From positions 4,328,001 through 4,392,000 of the forward strand of contig NC_089274.1 of the NCBI RefSeq assembly GCF_963678975.1: DNA of 64,000 nucleotides, written 5' to 3'. Under the pieces are notes generated by a model. That model worked only from the letters and a program-made list of their open reading frames with translations, did no database searches and was not told where the DNA came from. Position 1 is the stretch's first letter. Every line of letters starts with the position of its first letter. Below, in pieces: positions 32,741 to 48,300 of this stretch. This DNA is from Dysidea avara. Taxonomy: Eukaryota > Porifera > Demospongiae > Dictyoceratida > Dysideidae. Position numbers and translations under genes: made by a program.

Positions 32741-35700
32741 TTAGAAACCAGTCCATGTGATAAAAGTTGTAGTACTTTCAGTAAAAAGACGTTGACTTCT
32801 GTTGACGTTCAGGTGATCGGCTAGGCCACTTCCAATGCCAATTATTAAAGGAGTGTCTAAACACTTCACTGGTGACTGCACTGAATATAATCCTGATTTG
32901 AAGCTCTTTGTGTCAGCCTGCATAATCGAAGCACTCTTTTGCAGAAAGGATTCTTGTTGTACTCTTTTTTTTGAAACAAGAGGACTCTCTAGTGACTGAT
33001 GATGTTGTAATGGAGTACATTTTGAGTGTGAGCATTCAGCACATATGCTTTGTTTGATTTCAGGTGGGAGCTGCAATAGTGACTCAACTTTACTGTCATG
33101 CCATGAAAACTGCTGCAAGAAACACCCACTCTCTGAATCAAACACCTCAACAGTCCCCAGAGATGTTCCAATATATAGATGATTCTTATGGCCAAGTAGT
33201 GCTGTCACATAGTAGTTACCTAAAGAAATAACAGCACATCAATTATAAATATGTGGGAGAATGGAAAACTTGGCCTGATAATGTGAAGTAGATGGCTACA
33301 TTATTTAAGGTTATTTAATGTACATAAACAACTCCTCACAAACATGTCTATGATGTACATATCACTGACCCAGTGAGACAGAACGCAGTTGAGTTTTCTT
33401 TTCTCCATCCCAGCACACCAACTGTGCTAGTCCACAAAAAGACACCCATACATGTACCGTATCAAGAGCTTTATTGTTGAAGTAAAGACAAGTAATCAAG
33501 TTACAGTTTAAGGACATAGCTTTACGACTGACATCACACTTTAGAATACGACTCTCAGAACATCCAGTTGGAGACTGTGTGAGGACTACAATTTCTTTAT
33601 CTCCTCTGGTTGCCCAAACCTCTGTTGTTTGCTGGATATCAACTTTACACAACATACTGATGGGATTATGATTGTTTAACTGCAAAGTTCTGATCACATG
33701 CACTCCTGATTTATCAACTTTATCATACAGACACCATATTTCTGACAACTCCCACAGGACCATTACCATGTGCCACTCTGGAACATGTAACAACTGTACC
33801 ACTTGTAGCAGTGAATTTTCTAACCCTACACAGCTAACAGTGCTCATTTTGGCAGTGTGAACGATATAGAGTTTGTGATCAGTGGTACAGACCCACATGT
33901 AATTGACAACATTAGCCATACCCACTATTCTTGGGGTATTGTCTTCGTGTATCTAAAAGCACAGTAACAGTATGCAATACATGAAATCAAAATCCCTTAC
34001 CCAATATCCAAGATCACTACTTCTAAAAGTAACAATGGTAAGCTTTGAAGTAATACCATCATCATTAACTTGAGCTACCCACACTTGAGTATGATGATTC
34101 ACTATACACTTCTCCTTAACATTGGGAATGATTTGTGTTGGCAAGGAAGAAAACAGTGGGTGATATCGTTGACAGTTTGGAATAGTATACTTCACATTTG
34201 GAGGACTAGTGGTAGTGAAGTGATGTGCATGGTCACGTGTAACTAAGCATTGGCAAACACTAGACAGTTTTTTCCATTCAAAGTGATAAACAGTCCGCAA
34301 AGAAGCTAACTCTTGTAGTTTACTCCACTCCAGTACTTGTCCCATGCTTGGCCGATCTCTGGGGTCTTGTTGCCAACAACACTTCATAATTTTTTGCACA
34401 AGATATGGAGCAAAACTCTCCTATGAATGATAAACCCATTCAATAAAAAAGGGAAACTAAACATTTTCCCACAATAATAATACATGGTTAACCAGTATCT
34501 CTACAAATACACATAATTCATATAAATAAAAATTACAAGGTGTAATGTCTCATATGCGTAAAGGTCAATCATTACCTTTGTAGACTCTGGTATCTGTGGT
34601 CGTTGCTTCTTACGTACCAAATACTCTGGTGGTTCTGTTTGTAATTCAAATGGCCTGAGCAGCATGACTAACTCATACAAGAACATCCCAAATGAAAACA
34701 CATCAATCTATGAACATGTGTGTACTGTATACTCAAAATAGCACCATCATGATGTACCTTGTCAGATTGAAGATCCTGCTGCTTGCCTCCATACAATTCA
34801 GGAGCAATAAATCCAGGTGTACCACATACAGAACTGTAGCGTGTCTCTTGTCCAGTAGCAGAAATTCTGCTTATCCCATAATCTGTAATCTTTAGTAGAA
34901 CATCTTGGTCACCTTGGGGTTGACAAGCCAGTGGAAATTTCCATGCTAAAACATTGCCAGATTTCAGATCAAGATAGACTACATGTCTTTCATGTAGAAA
35001 TGCTAATGCTGAGGCAATCTAAGGAAAGTAGGTGTACACTTATAACAAGTATTTATAATCACCTGACACATTGATGCTTGCAATACAACAGGGGTCAACA
35101 CAGAGTTGACAGCTCGGTATTGTTTAAGAATTGAATCAAGACTCCCAAGAGGAGCTAGTTCAATTAACAACATGAAAGGATTAGTGCATACACCACACAA
35201 CTGAGTTAGGTTGTCATGATGTAGTGTAGAGAGGAACAACACTTCTTTTCTGATTTCTCTGTAGCTTTGAAATGATGTAGTATAGTTATTCAAAAAGTCT
35301 GTCAAATTCTTTGCATGATTTGATCCATCATTTATTATTTTGATTGCGACCAATCTTCTCTGAAAAACAGAACCAAAATAAATATTGAATAAGGCTGCAT
35401 AACTTACCATGCTGTTTATTTCACCTCTGAGCACCAGAGCAGAACCACCACTGCCTAGTTCTCTGTCTTTGTCAATAGTCAATGGTATGTCTGGGCCACA
35501 AACAATCTTTTCATCCAAGTCTTCAAAACACTGAACAGATGAGTAAATGTAACTTCATTTACAATTAAATATCACTTACCATATCTGGAGCGAGCTGTTG
35601 CACAAACATGTCATCATGCAAAGGACATACAATAATTCTTGGCAGGACAGCATAAGCTTCAAGAAGATCTCTCAAACTGAAGCATATAACTCTGTACCCA

Positions 35701-38700
35701 TTGAAACACACAGTTTGCTTGTCAGTACTACACAAAATTGATTTGTTTTGTGATAAACACAACGGGCAAGGAACAAATGACATTACTTCTTTGTTGTGGT
35801 CACCAGTAATGGTTCCAGGAAACCACTCCTCACCAATATCCAGTATATGCTGTTCAATCAGTACCATCAAACGTGTGACTAATCTAATAACATTCTGTTC
35901 ATAATAGTTATCATCCTGTTTGTGGACTAAAGCAATATCTCTGATATGTATAGAGAGCTCAATTTGATTTAAGTACTGTTCTGAAAGGTGGTGCTTACTA
36001 TCGCTACTATCTAATACATTTGTCACCAGTTGTAGTTCGATGAGTTTTAAGTTATCGTACTCAACAATCAGACACTCCTGGTATAATTTCCACATGGAGG
36101 ATGCATCAGTGCTTACATGATTCAAAGTGTATTCATTGCTTTGAAGAGCTGCAGATAATAGGGATGATAAGATGAAGCCAATACCTCTATTATCTAAGAT
36201 AATCCTTGACAAAAGTTGAGGCCAAAATCCATCTGGGATGAAAGAGGCTAGCCAAACACGACATAAAGGTGGATGCAGGACAGGATTTAAATTGACTGCT
36301 TTCAACCACAGCTGCTCTTGAGATACGTCAACCTGCTCACATAAGTCCATAGAGTTTTCAAATGACATTGTGTCTACAACACTGCAATGCGGAAATCGTT
36401 TCTCTTTGCTGTTTACAACATCGTTTAAGCCAACAAGGGAAGGTGTTAAACTTTCATTTATACTAGTGTTAAATTTGAATTCATTGGTAGTGTTGCCAAA
36501 GCTTGGTGTAGACATACTCAATTTCACATCAGCATCTATTTCGTCTTCCTTCTTGAATCCCACCAAAGAATGTGCTTCCACATTTCCCTTTACAGTACTT
36601 TGTATGTCATTGATTTTTGATCTTATTCCCTTAAAGCCACATTCTAGTATGCAGCTAACATTTATACTCAAGCTTCTGACTTTCCCCACTAAATTATTGG
36701 GTATATCAAGTTCTGTAGTTGTGGGTTCAGGAGGTTGATGGCATAAAGGAAGTAAGCAGTGTACAAACAGGTGATTGCCATCACAAGGAATAGCAAAATC
36801 AAACTTGGCGAGTAATGCCAGTACTCCAGATTGCATGTGGTCAGCGATCTGGAGGGTGCTCTGAGCTATCAGATCATCTCTTGGAACAATACCTGTAAAC
36901 AAGACACATTTAACAGATATCTCATACTTGCTTTATTGTTATAAAATGCAATTGTAATTGTCCAACACATTGATAGTGCAACAGTACTCTTTTCGGACAA
37001 GAAAGTAGCCACTGTACTACTCATTACTAGCACTACGCATTACAACTAAACACTGTAGTGATATTGTGATATCCTTTCAGTTTGAATGACAAACAAATTA
37101 TATCATTAATATATTATATGCAGTGGTACGGTACAAGCAAACAGGCCTATTAGCAGCTGCTCAATCCTATCCCTGAGAAACAATTCTAGTAAACACAAAA
37201 GACTTAGCTAAGTGTACCCTGTTTCTTTTCTTTCCCCTGTCAAAACGCACATTATTACAATCACACATTATTACAATCACACTGTACAGGATAACAGTAC
37301 AGAAGTTTTACCATTATTATTAGGCATCTTCATAATGTTTGCCATTAAACCAAATATCCATGGGAGATCAAGGAAATAAAACCCCTCAAGGGAGCTACCT
37401 CCAAAATGAAACAGCTCATCTGAAAAATTTGTTGATGAAACACAAATAATTTAATTTTAAGCTGCTTACTTTGTTCATGAAGAAACTGTGTGGCAGACTC
37501 CAATTCTTCTTCATCCTCGTCTTCTAACAGTGGCAAGAAGCAATTACTGTAATTATGCATAACAATAAATTTGTTTCGTGACTCATACCAACTTACTAGA
37601 AATCTTTTTTTGTCATAATTGGGGCTTCATTGGTTTGCTTCAAACATACCACCATCGTGTTCACCTGATTTAGAATATCAAGATACGACTTAGGAATTAG
37701 CTGGTATAGAAGTTGTTCAGGGTCATCCACTGGCCTCTCTAACCTTAGCACCACTAAAATAAACATTAATTCACCGATAAAACTGAATACCATTAGTAGG
37801 TTGTTAGTATGTTTTGTGTCCCTATAGGAGAAGTATGGGAAGTGATTTATATTTTTCATATATATACCAAATTAACAGCTACGATAGCTAATGCAATATT
37901 TGTATTTTTTAGTATCTAGCTATCCTTCATTATATCTTCCAATAAAATTTTTGAAAGGTTAGTTACATCATTTCTATCTCTGCCCATGTTAGAAAAGTTT
38001 ATTCATATGTTTTATACCAAATATAGTGGAGAGTCGATTATCTGAACTAACAATTATGGGGAGCGGTATTCATTTTGCATATTTGAATAGTACGTAAAAT
38101 CAAACATCCTTTGATTTATATTCAGAGCTTCGTTCAATTACTCTAATAAAGCATAGATTTGTTGACAAAATACTCTAATTGAGCAGTCACTTTGGTGTTC
38201 GGATAATCAAATGTTCGGATAATCGACTCTCCACTTTATGGTGAGTCCATGTGATAGCTAATCAAATCAGATGTATGTAGGCTTCCACAATTTTATGTTA
38301 ACGTTGATGGGAAACAAATACTAATATGAGTGGCTTAACATAAGTGCACTGTAGTAAAGGAACTACACATTACATTTGTTGTTGCCGGTAATGTGTAGAT
38401 GTGTTGCAACATTGTAGATCTTGTCTCTAAGAGCTTGTCCACTATGATTGGAATATTCGTTGTTACTGATACAGCACACATCAACGATGTAGGGATAGGA
38501 ATCTTGATCAGAGTAAAGTTTCCTGATGGTTGGACGTACATCATCTTCATTTATGTTAACTTGATCCAAGTGTGTGCCAACAACGATCACAGGACAACCT
38601 GGAGCATACGCCTAAATATGACACCATTTATAAGTTAAGAATAACAGACTGTCTAGTGTCATGCATACCTTAATATTTCTAAGACACTTCTCTAACATTT

Positions 38701-41700
38701 TTATTCCATACTCTCCATCAGTCAGGTTGAATACACACAAGTAAATGGCTCGCTTGGAATAGAACCAGTGGTTTGTTGTGTAGTGGCCCCCCTAAAGAAT
38801 ATTATTCAAGGACTAAAGTATAAATAAAACATGCTTTATGACTTATGTAATACTGTTAAATCACTGCAATGCTTAGATTAGCTATGTGATCGTATTTTTT
38901 ATGTGAGCCTCAAAGTAAAGAATTGTGTGTTCTATTAGAGTATGTACAACCATACCTGGGTAGTAGGGAAATCCCAAATGTTGAAAGTGATATTGGTGTT
39001 AGGATCTGGCAGTGGAGAGTATTCCCAACTGTGGATAATGAGATTCTCTGTAGAATGTTTTGTCTTCTTGAACTTCTTGTTGATTCTTTTAATCAACGAA
39101 GTTTTCCCAGTTTTGCTGCCACCCACAACGACAATATTGAGGCTACGGTACTGTACTGAGCTATGGTGGAAGACAATATCTTGAGGTAACTACTTACAGT
39201 ATTGATCATGACACACGGTAGTGTTTAGTGCGGCTAAGAAAGCCAGGTGTGCCTGTTATTAACATGAAGAACAAAAAGCTATACATAGGCCACATCCACA
39301 CAAAAATGAATACAAAAGGTTTCCCGCCTTTAGCACCTTATATCCTAAATTTGAGCAAAACTGTCTTATTTGTTCCCAGTATACAAGCTACAAGCCCTCA
39401 AGCAAATACCAAAACAACAACCAGAACAATACAAGGTCAAAATACAAAGGATTAAATAAAGTGCACAAAGAAGTTACTTGAATTAAAATCAGAGACCGGT
39501 ACACCTGAACACCCTAAACCTCAAACAATGTATCACTGTTGCTAGTTATCAACATCCCAAAATTTAAACCTTATAAATGAAAGTTTTAATTAGAACTGCC
39601 TTCTAAACAAAAGGTCACATTTTGTACATCTATAGCAATTGAGGTTTTAGAGCACTGTTTCTGCCGTAGTAGAAACTGTTTACTCCATTAGGATGTTATA
39701 AAAGCAACACAGGTTTTTTTTTACAACTTGGTACAAACACATACTTACAAGACAAAATATGTATACACAAAATATGTATATATACTATATAGTTATACAA
39801 TGGCCACGAGTGCTCTGCCTGATATAAACGCACGAGCCTGAGGGCCGTTAGGCCCGAAGGCAAGTGCGTTTATACAGGCAGAGCACGAGTGCACGTTGTA
39901 TAACTGTTATGTACCACTCACCTAATAGGTGGGGAGAGTCTCACAAGACAGCTGTAACACTTATAAAGGCCAGTTTTCTAACATCGATTGTGGGTAACCG
40001 AGCCGGACGTTGCGATGACGTTCCCCCTGCAGTACTGCAGCCACCTGAGATATTGAAAGCTAGTACGCTATGGGTTATATCACTAACCTGCATTCGCTGT
40101 TCGACTCTCATTATGTAGTGCTCAACATGCCAGCATGATCACTCAATCGCCATATAGACTAATCGCCATAGTAATTCCCTCGAGCGAAAAAAAGTAGCTA
40201 AATAGACGTTTTAAGTAGACAAAACCTAACTACTAAACGATACTAGTCTAATTCTTACTATTCACACTGGCTAAACTCGAATCTGGTGGCATGACAAAAC
40301 TGGTTACCACAATCGAACGTAAAGGTTAGTATTATTTAGAATATATTTGTTTTAATGAGTCATTGTCGAAGTGGACTACAGTTTAATCTGGGCTAAGATG
40401 GCACCAGACTAGTAAGGTGTATAAGTACGTTTATATATATGTAGACTAGAGTTGTGGCCACCCGTGTTGGCTTTTTCGATCGCCATTGGCTGCTTGTAAA
40501 CATTATAAATATTGGTGACGTTATGGCCCACAATCGACCTTTACATGTCAGGCGATAAAAGAATTCGAGTGATCTGTGAAGTGTCCTTCCACCTATTAGG
40601 TGAGGTGTCGTAGTGGTCTTCGCCACCGGCACTTGTGCTATGCTGCATAAAACCGCAGCCAGTGCAATATCTGTATATTTCACTGCGGTCGGTGCATTAT
40701 AACTTATAATGCACTCGTTGTGGTCTACAAAACCGCAACCAGTGCGTTATAAGTTATAATGCACTCGCTGCGGTCTGCAGCAGTGCAATATACAAATTAT
40801 GGCACTGGCGGTGCCTTTGAACTGCCCACGCAGAGTGGTACATATATATATACCATGATCACGTGAAACTTCAAAGGCACCGCTGGTTGCATATAGGGCA
40901 TATACACCCCAACACACAGGTGAGTATATATATACCTACCTGAGGTGAGTATATATATACTCACCTGGTATGTCACGTGACACATAACTGTGTCACGATT
41001 ATGGGCTGATAGCCTGACGTGGGCGGGCGGGCGACACCCACGCTAGCATGACTAATTACCCAGATGACTCAGGCTAATAGCCTTCGTCACGCTAGGCGAT
41101 CAATCACCCCAGCCAGTAAGAGTCCAACCACTGGACTCATTTTATACCCATACCTAGCGACTTCGATGATGGGTGGCAGCAAGTAACGATGCTCCTACGT
41201 TTGTTGATATGAACGGACAAGTCCTGGCGATATACGGAGATATGTTTACTAAGTCCCACAATCAATTTGATTCTTCATTGTGAGAGCTGAATTGTGAGAA
41301 GAACGTTTCCAGCGTGTCTACCATACCAAACTATGGCAAATTACGTGTAAGTATATACTTTAAGTTGGTTTGTGTGCATATGGGTTGTTAGTAAGTAATG
41401 TAGTGCGGATTAATTTAGAAACATAGTATATATCATATGAACCATGGCTCACTTCGGTGTATTGCACTTATATACACCCCTCCTCCTCAGTCATCGGAAG
41501 TTTACTGTTGATAAACTTCCTCTGACTTCGGAGTCGGGGTGTATATAAGTGCAATACACCTCGTAGCCATGGTTTATATATTACACACACACATATATGT
41601 ACTAGATAAAGCACTGCCGCGAGTGCTATACGGGAAATATAGCACGAGCGAAAGGCAGTGCTTTATCTGGTATAGAGAACTGTCAACTTGAGGTACACAC

Positions 41701-42270
41701 AAGACACACGAAACAATTAGAAACTCACGGAGGAGTGTTATCATCGGTAGAATAAGCATTGCGCCTGTGTTTCGCCTGCGTTGCACTGTGCTACGCCTTC
41801 ATTAGTCGTTTTGTGAGTCTAGTCCGTCTTCTCAATACGTAAAGTTTTTGATTGTGGTATATTAATAAGCATATTTCCGTGATATTCCTAGGACTCGTCC
41901 GTTTATGTGAGCAAAACGTACTAAGAACGTTCACTGCTGCTGACCACAAGAAACCATCATCGAAATCTTCAAGTGTGTCTATAAATAAAATCCAGTGATT
42001 TTCATTTTACTGGTTGGGTTGACTTGTCAGCCAGCACAGTCAGGCTATCAGCCTACACTGGCTTGATTGATTGGTTGTACTGACCAAAATAAGTGATTAA
42101 TCACTCAAAGTAGGCTATCAGCCTACAAAATAGACCTGGCAGTTCTATAACTACCTGATAAAGAACTGTGGTCTACTAAAGTGTTCTATAACTGCCCAAT
42201 ATAGAACACTTGTGCCTTTATGGTGAATATAGAACACTTTTTTGCTTTGATACTCCCACGCAAAGTTCTT

Positions 42271-42301
<31 letters not shown>

Positions 42302-45300
42302 ATAGCCTTACACTTTACATAAGCACAAAAAGGCTATACCTTTTCAGTCTTGATTTTAAGTACGAGAGAAGTCTCTTCAAAGGAGCTGTTTGATACTCTC
42401 TGGGAGGGTCCCTCAAGTTAGGAAGGTCATCTAATATTATCAGCTTGAGAGTATTGCTAAGAAGGGACAGCTCTAAAGGAAGTCTTGTGAGGGTATAATT
42501 GCCACTCAAAATTAACGTGTTCAAACACTTTTGATATTTGATGTTTACATCCAGTTGGTGATCAAGTTGGTTGTTTGATAAATCCAGAGTTTCTAAGTTG
42601 GGAAACTTTAGCTTGATCTGGTTAGGATTGACAACTAGGTCACTACTTTTCAGCCTCATTGTACGGATTTTATTGCCTGTTAGTTTTAAATAGGCCAATT
42701 TCTCAAGGCTAGTATGACTTTTGTGACAGCATCGAGAGGACCTGGTCATGTCTCCACTTGTTGTCCCAACATACTCCAGGGAACATGATTTAGCTGATAA
42801 CTGCTTCAGTTGTGGAGGCAGCAAACAAACATACAGAGTTGGTATGTGGTTCCCAGAAATATTGAGATCTTGAAGATTGCTAGCAAAACACACTAGGTCT
42901 CTAGGAAAATCCTCTAAATTATTAGAGGATAAATTAAGCTTTGTTAATCCTTCAGAGTGAGATGCAACATTCTTTCTTTGTGTCAAAAATTTTGCATGAC
43001 CTTCAGCACTAATTGCCCTTCTGCCTCTGGACGTGAATGAATACTGCATATCTGCATTTCTAGAACACAAGCTCTTAGAGAAATGAATTTCCTTGATTTG
43101 GTTGTTAGAAACATTAAGAGTCCTTAGCCCTTCCGAGGTCCACAGTGATTGTGGTAATTGTTCCAGTTTGTTAAAAGAAACGTTGACTGTTTTAACTTTA
43201 AAAATATGCTCAGGAACCTCTTTAAGTTTGTTATACGAAACATCAATTTCTTCCAAAGCATTCCACTGTTCTACACAAGGAGTGATTTCAGTCAGGGAAT
43301 TGTTTTGTATATAAAGACGTTTCAACTTGGGAAGTCTCCATAACTTACCAGGTATAGTACAGAACTTATTACTACAGATGTCCAGTGTACGTAGATTGGG
43401 ACAGTTCCAGTCACATCTGTCTGAAGGACCACTCCCAACAGGGAGCTCAGTTAATTTGTTGGAAGAAACATCCAAGACCCTCAGTTCAGGGATTTGAAAT
43501 AAAGCTAAAGGAATTGATGATAGTGAGTTATGTTGTAAATATATTTCTGTAAAGCCAACTAACTCGTTAGTTGATAAGGGAAAAGTAAACAGTTGCTTGT
43601 TGTTTGCCCAGCAGATGTGGGGTTCACCAGCAGCTAATAGCAATATCTCAACGACCTCATAGTATTGCATGAATACTGACAATCGGAGTGCTAAGCCATC
43701 ACCATCTTTGGCACGAGCATCAAGCAAAATTTTTGTGATCTCTGTATTTCCCATTGCAGCAGCCATAGCAAGTGGAGACATTGCAATATTGCAAAGTGTT
43801 TCATACTGGCTAATGCTCTTACTTCGCAACATCAAGGATACCTTGCCATCACTGTCCTGGTATAAAGTACTTTGCTGCAGCCACTGATCATCCATATTCT
43901 TTACCACTTTCATGTGCAGTAACATTTGTGTCACACAGAAGACAGATGGGTAGGCAGATACTTCCACTGCTAAAGGAAACGTCTTCAGTAAGGCAGACAG
44001 CAACTTTACTTTGTTATGTGCTATTGGATAATGAATGACAGAGACCTGCGAGATTTTGCCTGAGGTAATTGCATACAATGATGGAGCACATTGTAGTAGC
44101 TTGCTAAACAAAGGCTGAGTTGTCAGTACATGAATGTGAGAAAAGTTGCTACATTTTGTAGCAATGTACAAAGGAGAGCGACCAACTGCATCAACAAAAT
44201 GTGCATCAAGCTTCGATCCTTTTGTCCTACTTTCTTTTAAAAATAAAAGTCCAAAAACATTTGCTTCAAGAATTTTATCAGAAGCACCAAAAGCACAAGC
44301 AGTATGGATAGGATACCATCCTCTATATGGGAGTTTATCCTTCATCAGTAACAACTCAGGAAACTTATTAATCAGTTCAACTACTATATCATAGTGATTC
44401 CCTTCACAGGCAGCATGTAGGGGAGTCTCATTTGTAGTTGTGTTAGCAGGAGGAGCTTGATTTGTTTGTGATAACAGAAAAGATACTCCATCAGTCCATC
44501 CTGCCTTACATGCTCTGTAAAAAAAAATTAATATCACATATCAGTGTAATACACAATACAAGAACATCACTAATAAATCACTCCACTACTTCATCACAGT
44601 ACCAGAATGAACTTTTTCAACTTGATTTGTAAGGCAAAAAATAAAAAGAGGGAAACCCCAGGCCACTTGGAAAAAAGTCAGTCTGGCTGACAGTACTAGG
44701 CCATGGCAATGTTGTGCAACAAATAGCCAATAAAGAGTGTTCTTTGTAGCCTTAAAACATGATACTTATTACATGTCAGTTGTCTTTTTTACAGTATGTG
44801 ATGTCATATCTAACTACAAAAACTAGAAGTACTGATATTGAGTAAATGATACTAATTGGTCTATGGCCTGTTAGCCTTTGTACAACTTCCATGTGACATG
44901 GATCTCACTTATGGAAAGTGTTTTTAGGGATGGATTTTCATAAGGTGTTGTGTAAGCTATTTCATTGCTGTGGTTACACTGCCTATCGTTTGCAAATGAA
45001 TATATTTATAGATCATCACAGCATCACAGTGTGCTCCCTTGATACAATAACGACCTAGTTGCCAGTTTTTGTCAAGATACGACTGTTGAAGTTTGGATGG
45101 ACAAGCAGTAGTAAACAAGATGCAAATGTGCAGAAGCCGAATTTTAATACTTGTCTCCACCTTGTAGTGTTTACATGTGAACTAAAGACCTGATAAGAAA
45201 AGTAGCTCCACACAATGGTAGATTATCAGGTAAACAGCAAATCCAGTGGAAATGAAGGGCACTCATGCCAAACGCAACCCAGAGAGTTCCTGTTTGCTTT

Positions 45301-48300
45301 GTTGTAAAGGATAGGGAACATTAATTTCTATTAGTACAAGGTACTTTATAGCGATAGCTTGCTTGTTTCAGATCCTGCAAATTTGGTGAAGCCATACAGA
45401 AACTGTACCGATCTTTTCTTATAGGCATCTTATGTAGATGCCACAAAATCACTTATGCTACTACCATACAGATCAGTTTGACTACAGAAAGTAATGTATT
45501 ATGACTGCATCCCTTTAACAAGCCATTGTGTGGGGTAGTTTAATCTACCACTAACACAGTAATAGTAAGATCAAGATACACTAATAAATAAGCCACCTAA
45601 ATAGCAACATTCTAACAGAACAGTTGTGTGTATCCATACATCATAGCAATAAGTAAGCAAATTAATAGTTTTAGAATATAAAGGAAAGGTTGGGATCCAT
45701 GTTCTATCAAACAGTACGGTAGTACCGTTTGGTAGGGTTCCCCCTAAAGCGATGCACACCACTAAAAATGCTGCTAAAAATGCCGCATCTAAAAACCATT
45801 GTAGAAAAATCAAACGTGATGAAAATCACCTTCCCACTCCATTTAATATCAAATACAGCACTAAATCAAGAAACACTTACAGGCATCTGGATATAGAAAT
45901 TTTAAAAATTGCCAAAACCCATATTTTGGTCTGTCTGCCTCACTTGCCTGATCACAGTCACAAGGCTAGAGACCAAACAAAGCAGTGCACAGCCACTATT
46001 TTACGTCACAACAATTTTCATGGGTGGGATGTGCTTTTGCGGTTTCGATGAATGTCTACCATCTGCTCTTGCTATTTCTTTATTTTCAATTAAATGGTTG
46101 TCTTCTTCACACCAGGAAACCATATGAAAGTGATAATTTTCCGTATCGACACTTTCCTTAAAGGAGCACAGTTAGATGCAATGAGACTATTTGAGGCACT
46201 TAGCAGACTGGGTAGTATCAGGTAGCAGCTAAAATGGTTGCAATAGGCCACACTTCCTTAAATGATCAGAACACTCCATGACACCTCTTGCTGAGGCCAT
46301 GCCCCTTGCTGTTACTATGCAAAGGCAGCTACTATCTGACTTTGAAACTTGTGTGGCAGTAACCTGTGGTGTTTATATGGATTCACGAGTGACCGTGCTT
46401 AATCATTCTTTAATACCATCATTCATTTTAACTTCTCTCAAAAATGCTTTCCTACCCGGTTTCTGTTTTATACGTGTCTTATCAACACTTGCATCAGTAT
46501 ATTCAGATACAAGCCGTGGCTCTTATGACAATAATTCTAGGCTGTGGGGCAGCTACTATCCGGGGGTGGCTATTATATGAGCCGCGGCTATTAATCAGTA
46601 TTGGGCCACAACTAAAATATATTTTTTTCCTGCAACAAGGATTTTCACAAAATTTTGAAGGTGCATGTTCATAATTGCATGCGCTTAGTTTGTGTTTATT
46701 GTATAGTGTATGGTTTATATAGCTCATAGTACTAGTGTAGTTTTTCCTGAGCCTTAAACATACTGTATATATACAAATTTTCATGGGGTATAAATTTTGT
46801 AGATTTTGTGGTTGCTCGGCTGTCTGCAAATTTTCACACATGCTGCATGTATACACACACATACTGCACACACCTGAATAGCAAAGTCTGATGACCAAGG
46901 TCAGTACTCCTGGGGTTACTATGAGCCACACGATGATACAACAGTTTAAACTCATCCAAGGAATCACGTTGTTGGATGATATCATGCAATCCTGTACATG
47001 CCAATAAACAAGTCAATATAAGGACAGCCTCTTTTAAAGGCTACTCTAGAATTGTGGGGTAAAAACATAGAAAAATAAATATATAGATGTCTAACACTAC
47101 CCCTCAATCAACATCAGATATCAATCTAAGATTTGTACACTATACTATTATTTCAACGTACTTTCAAGATGATGAAGATCACCATGTACGACATCTAATG
47201 AAGGTATAAATTGAAACTAAATATACTACCAAATATCACTTACTGATACACAAGTGTTTCTGTACAACATAGTTATAGAATGATTTATCTTGTGATTGTA
47301 GAATGCTTATAGGGGTCCTTCCATTGTTGTCCTTTTGATATAAGTCTCCACCATGCTCTAGTAGTTTTCTTACAAGGTCGCCACATTCACCTTTCTTCTT
47401 TACAGCATAGTGAAGAGGAGTCTATATGGACAAGAGGTATAGACATATTGTCATAATATACTCCACATAGTTACTATACTTTAAGTGATAGCTACTACAC
47501 ACACTATGGTTGGTCTGGGAAATAATAACCTGCCACTAAATTATAACTATTAAGTAAATGCTATATTACTGAATTACATCTTTTACACATAGCCTAGAGA
47601 TGTTATTAATGGATCTGTACTTGAATATATACAATATGGACGTTATGTAGCAAACTTTTTCTCGGTATGCAAAGTTCACCCTTCACACATACAAACCACA
47701 CACACAAACAGACAGACATAGACTACTGTGTATTGGTAATTATTCGCGGGAAGAAAAATTAATGTGCAATTTTAGATGCATTTGCAAATAGTTTTCTTGA
47801 ATACTTTTCCCATCATGTATATTGTAAAAATCTTTTCAAAATATCCCCTGAAAGGTGACTGAACCTTCTTGTTCCTTTATTAGGCCTAGTCTTCCCCTCA
47901 TCAGTATGTTATCTGTTTCTTTACTGCAAATCAATCATCCACACACTACGTCACAATCATTACAATCAACATGTAACTATTTGACAATCAAGTGTGCACT
48001 CATGACTGACCAGTTGCTGATTCCTAACACAATAAATTGCAAATGTTTTCAAGAATGAAGAATGTTTATCATTACCAATGATACACATCACATGCATTGC
48101 CATATATGGGTGTGATACTTAGCTTAAGCCATGACCATGGCACATATTGGGGCAATTGGAAACAGTGGAAATGGAAAGTAGAAATGGAAAGTGGAAATGG
48201 TCAAGTCATCATATAAATGCACCCTAAGTATAACTCTTGTTTAGTTGACTACCTCTTAAGACCACCCTTTTACAAAGACCACCTCCATACAAATACCATG

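Noticed and set aside
42315-44537. Treating the large LRRK exon as a single-exon ankyrin-LRR gene
   Set aside because: Both ends carry splice signals whose phases match the neighbouring exons. The terminal residues beyond 42340 and before 44514 are intron translations.
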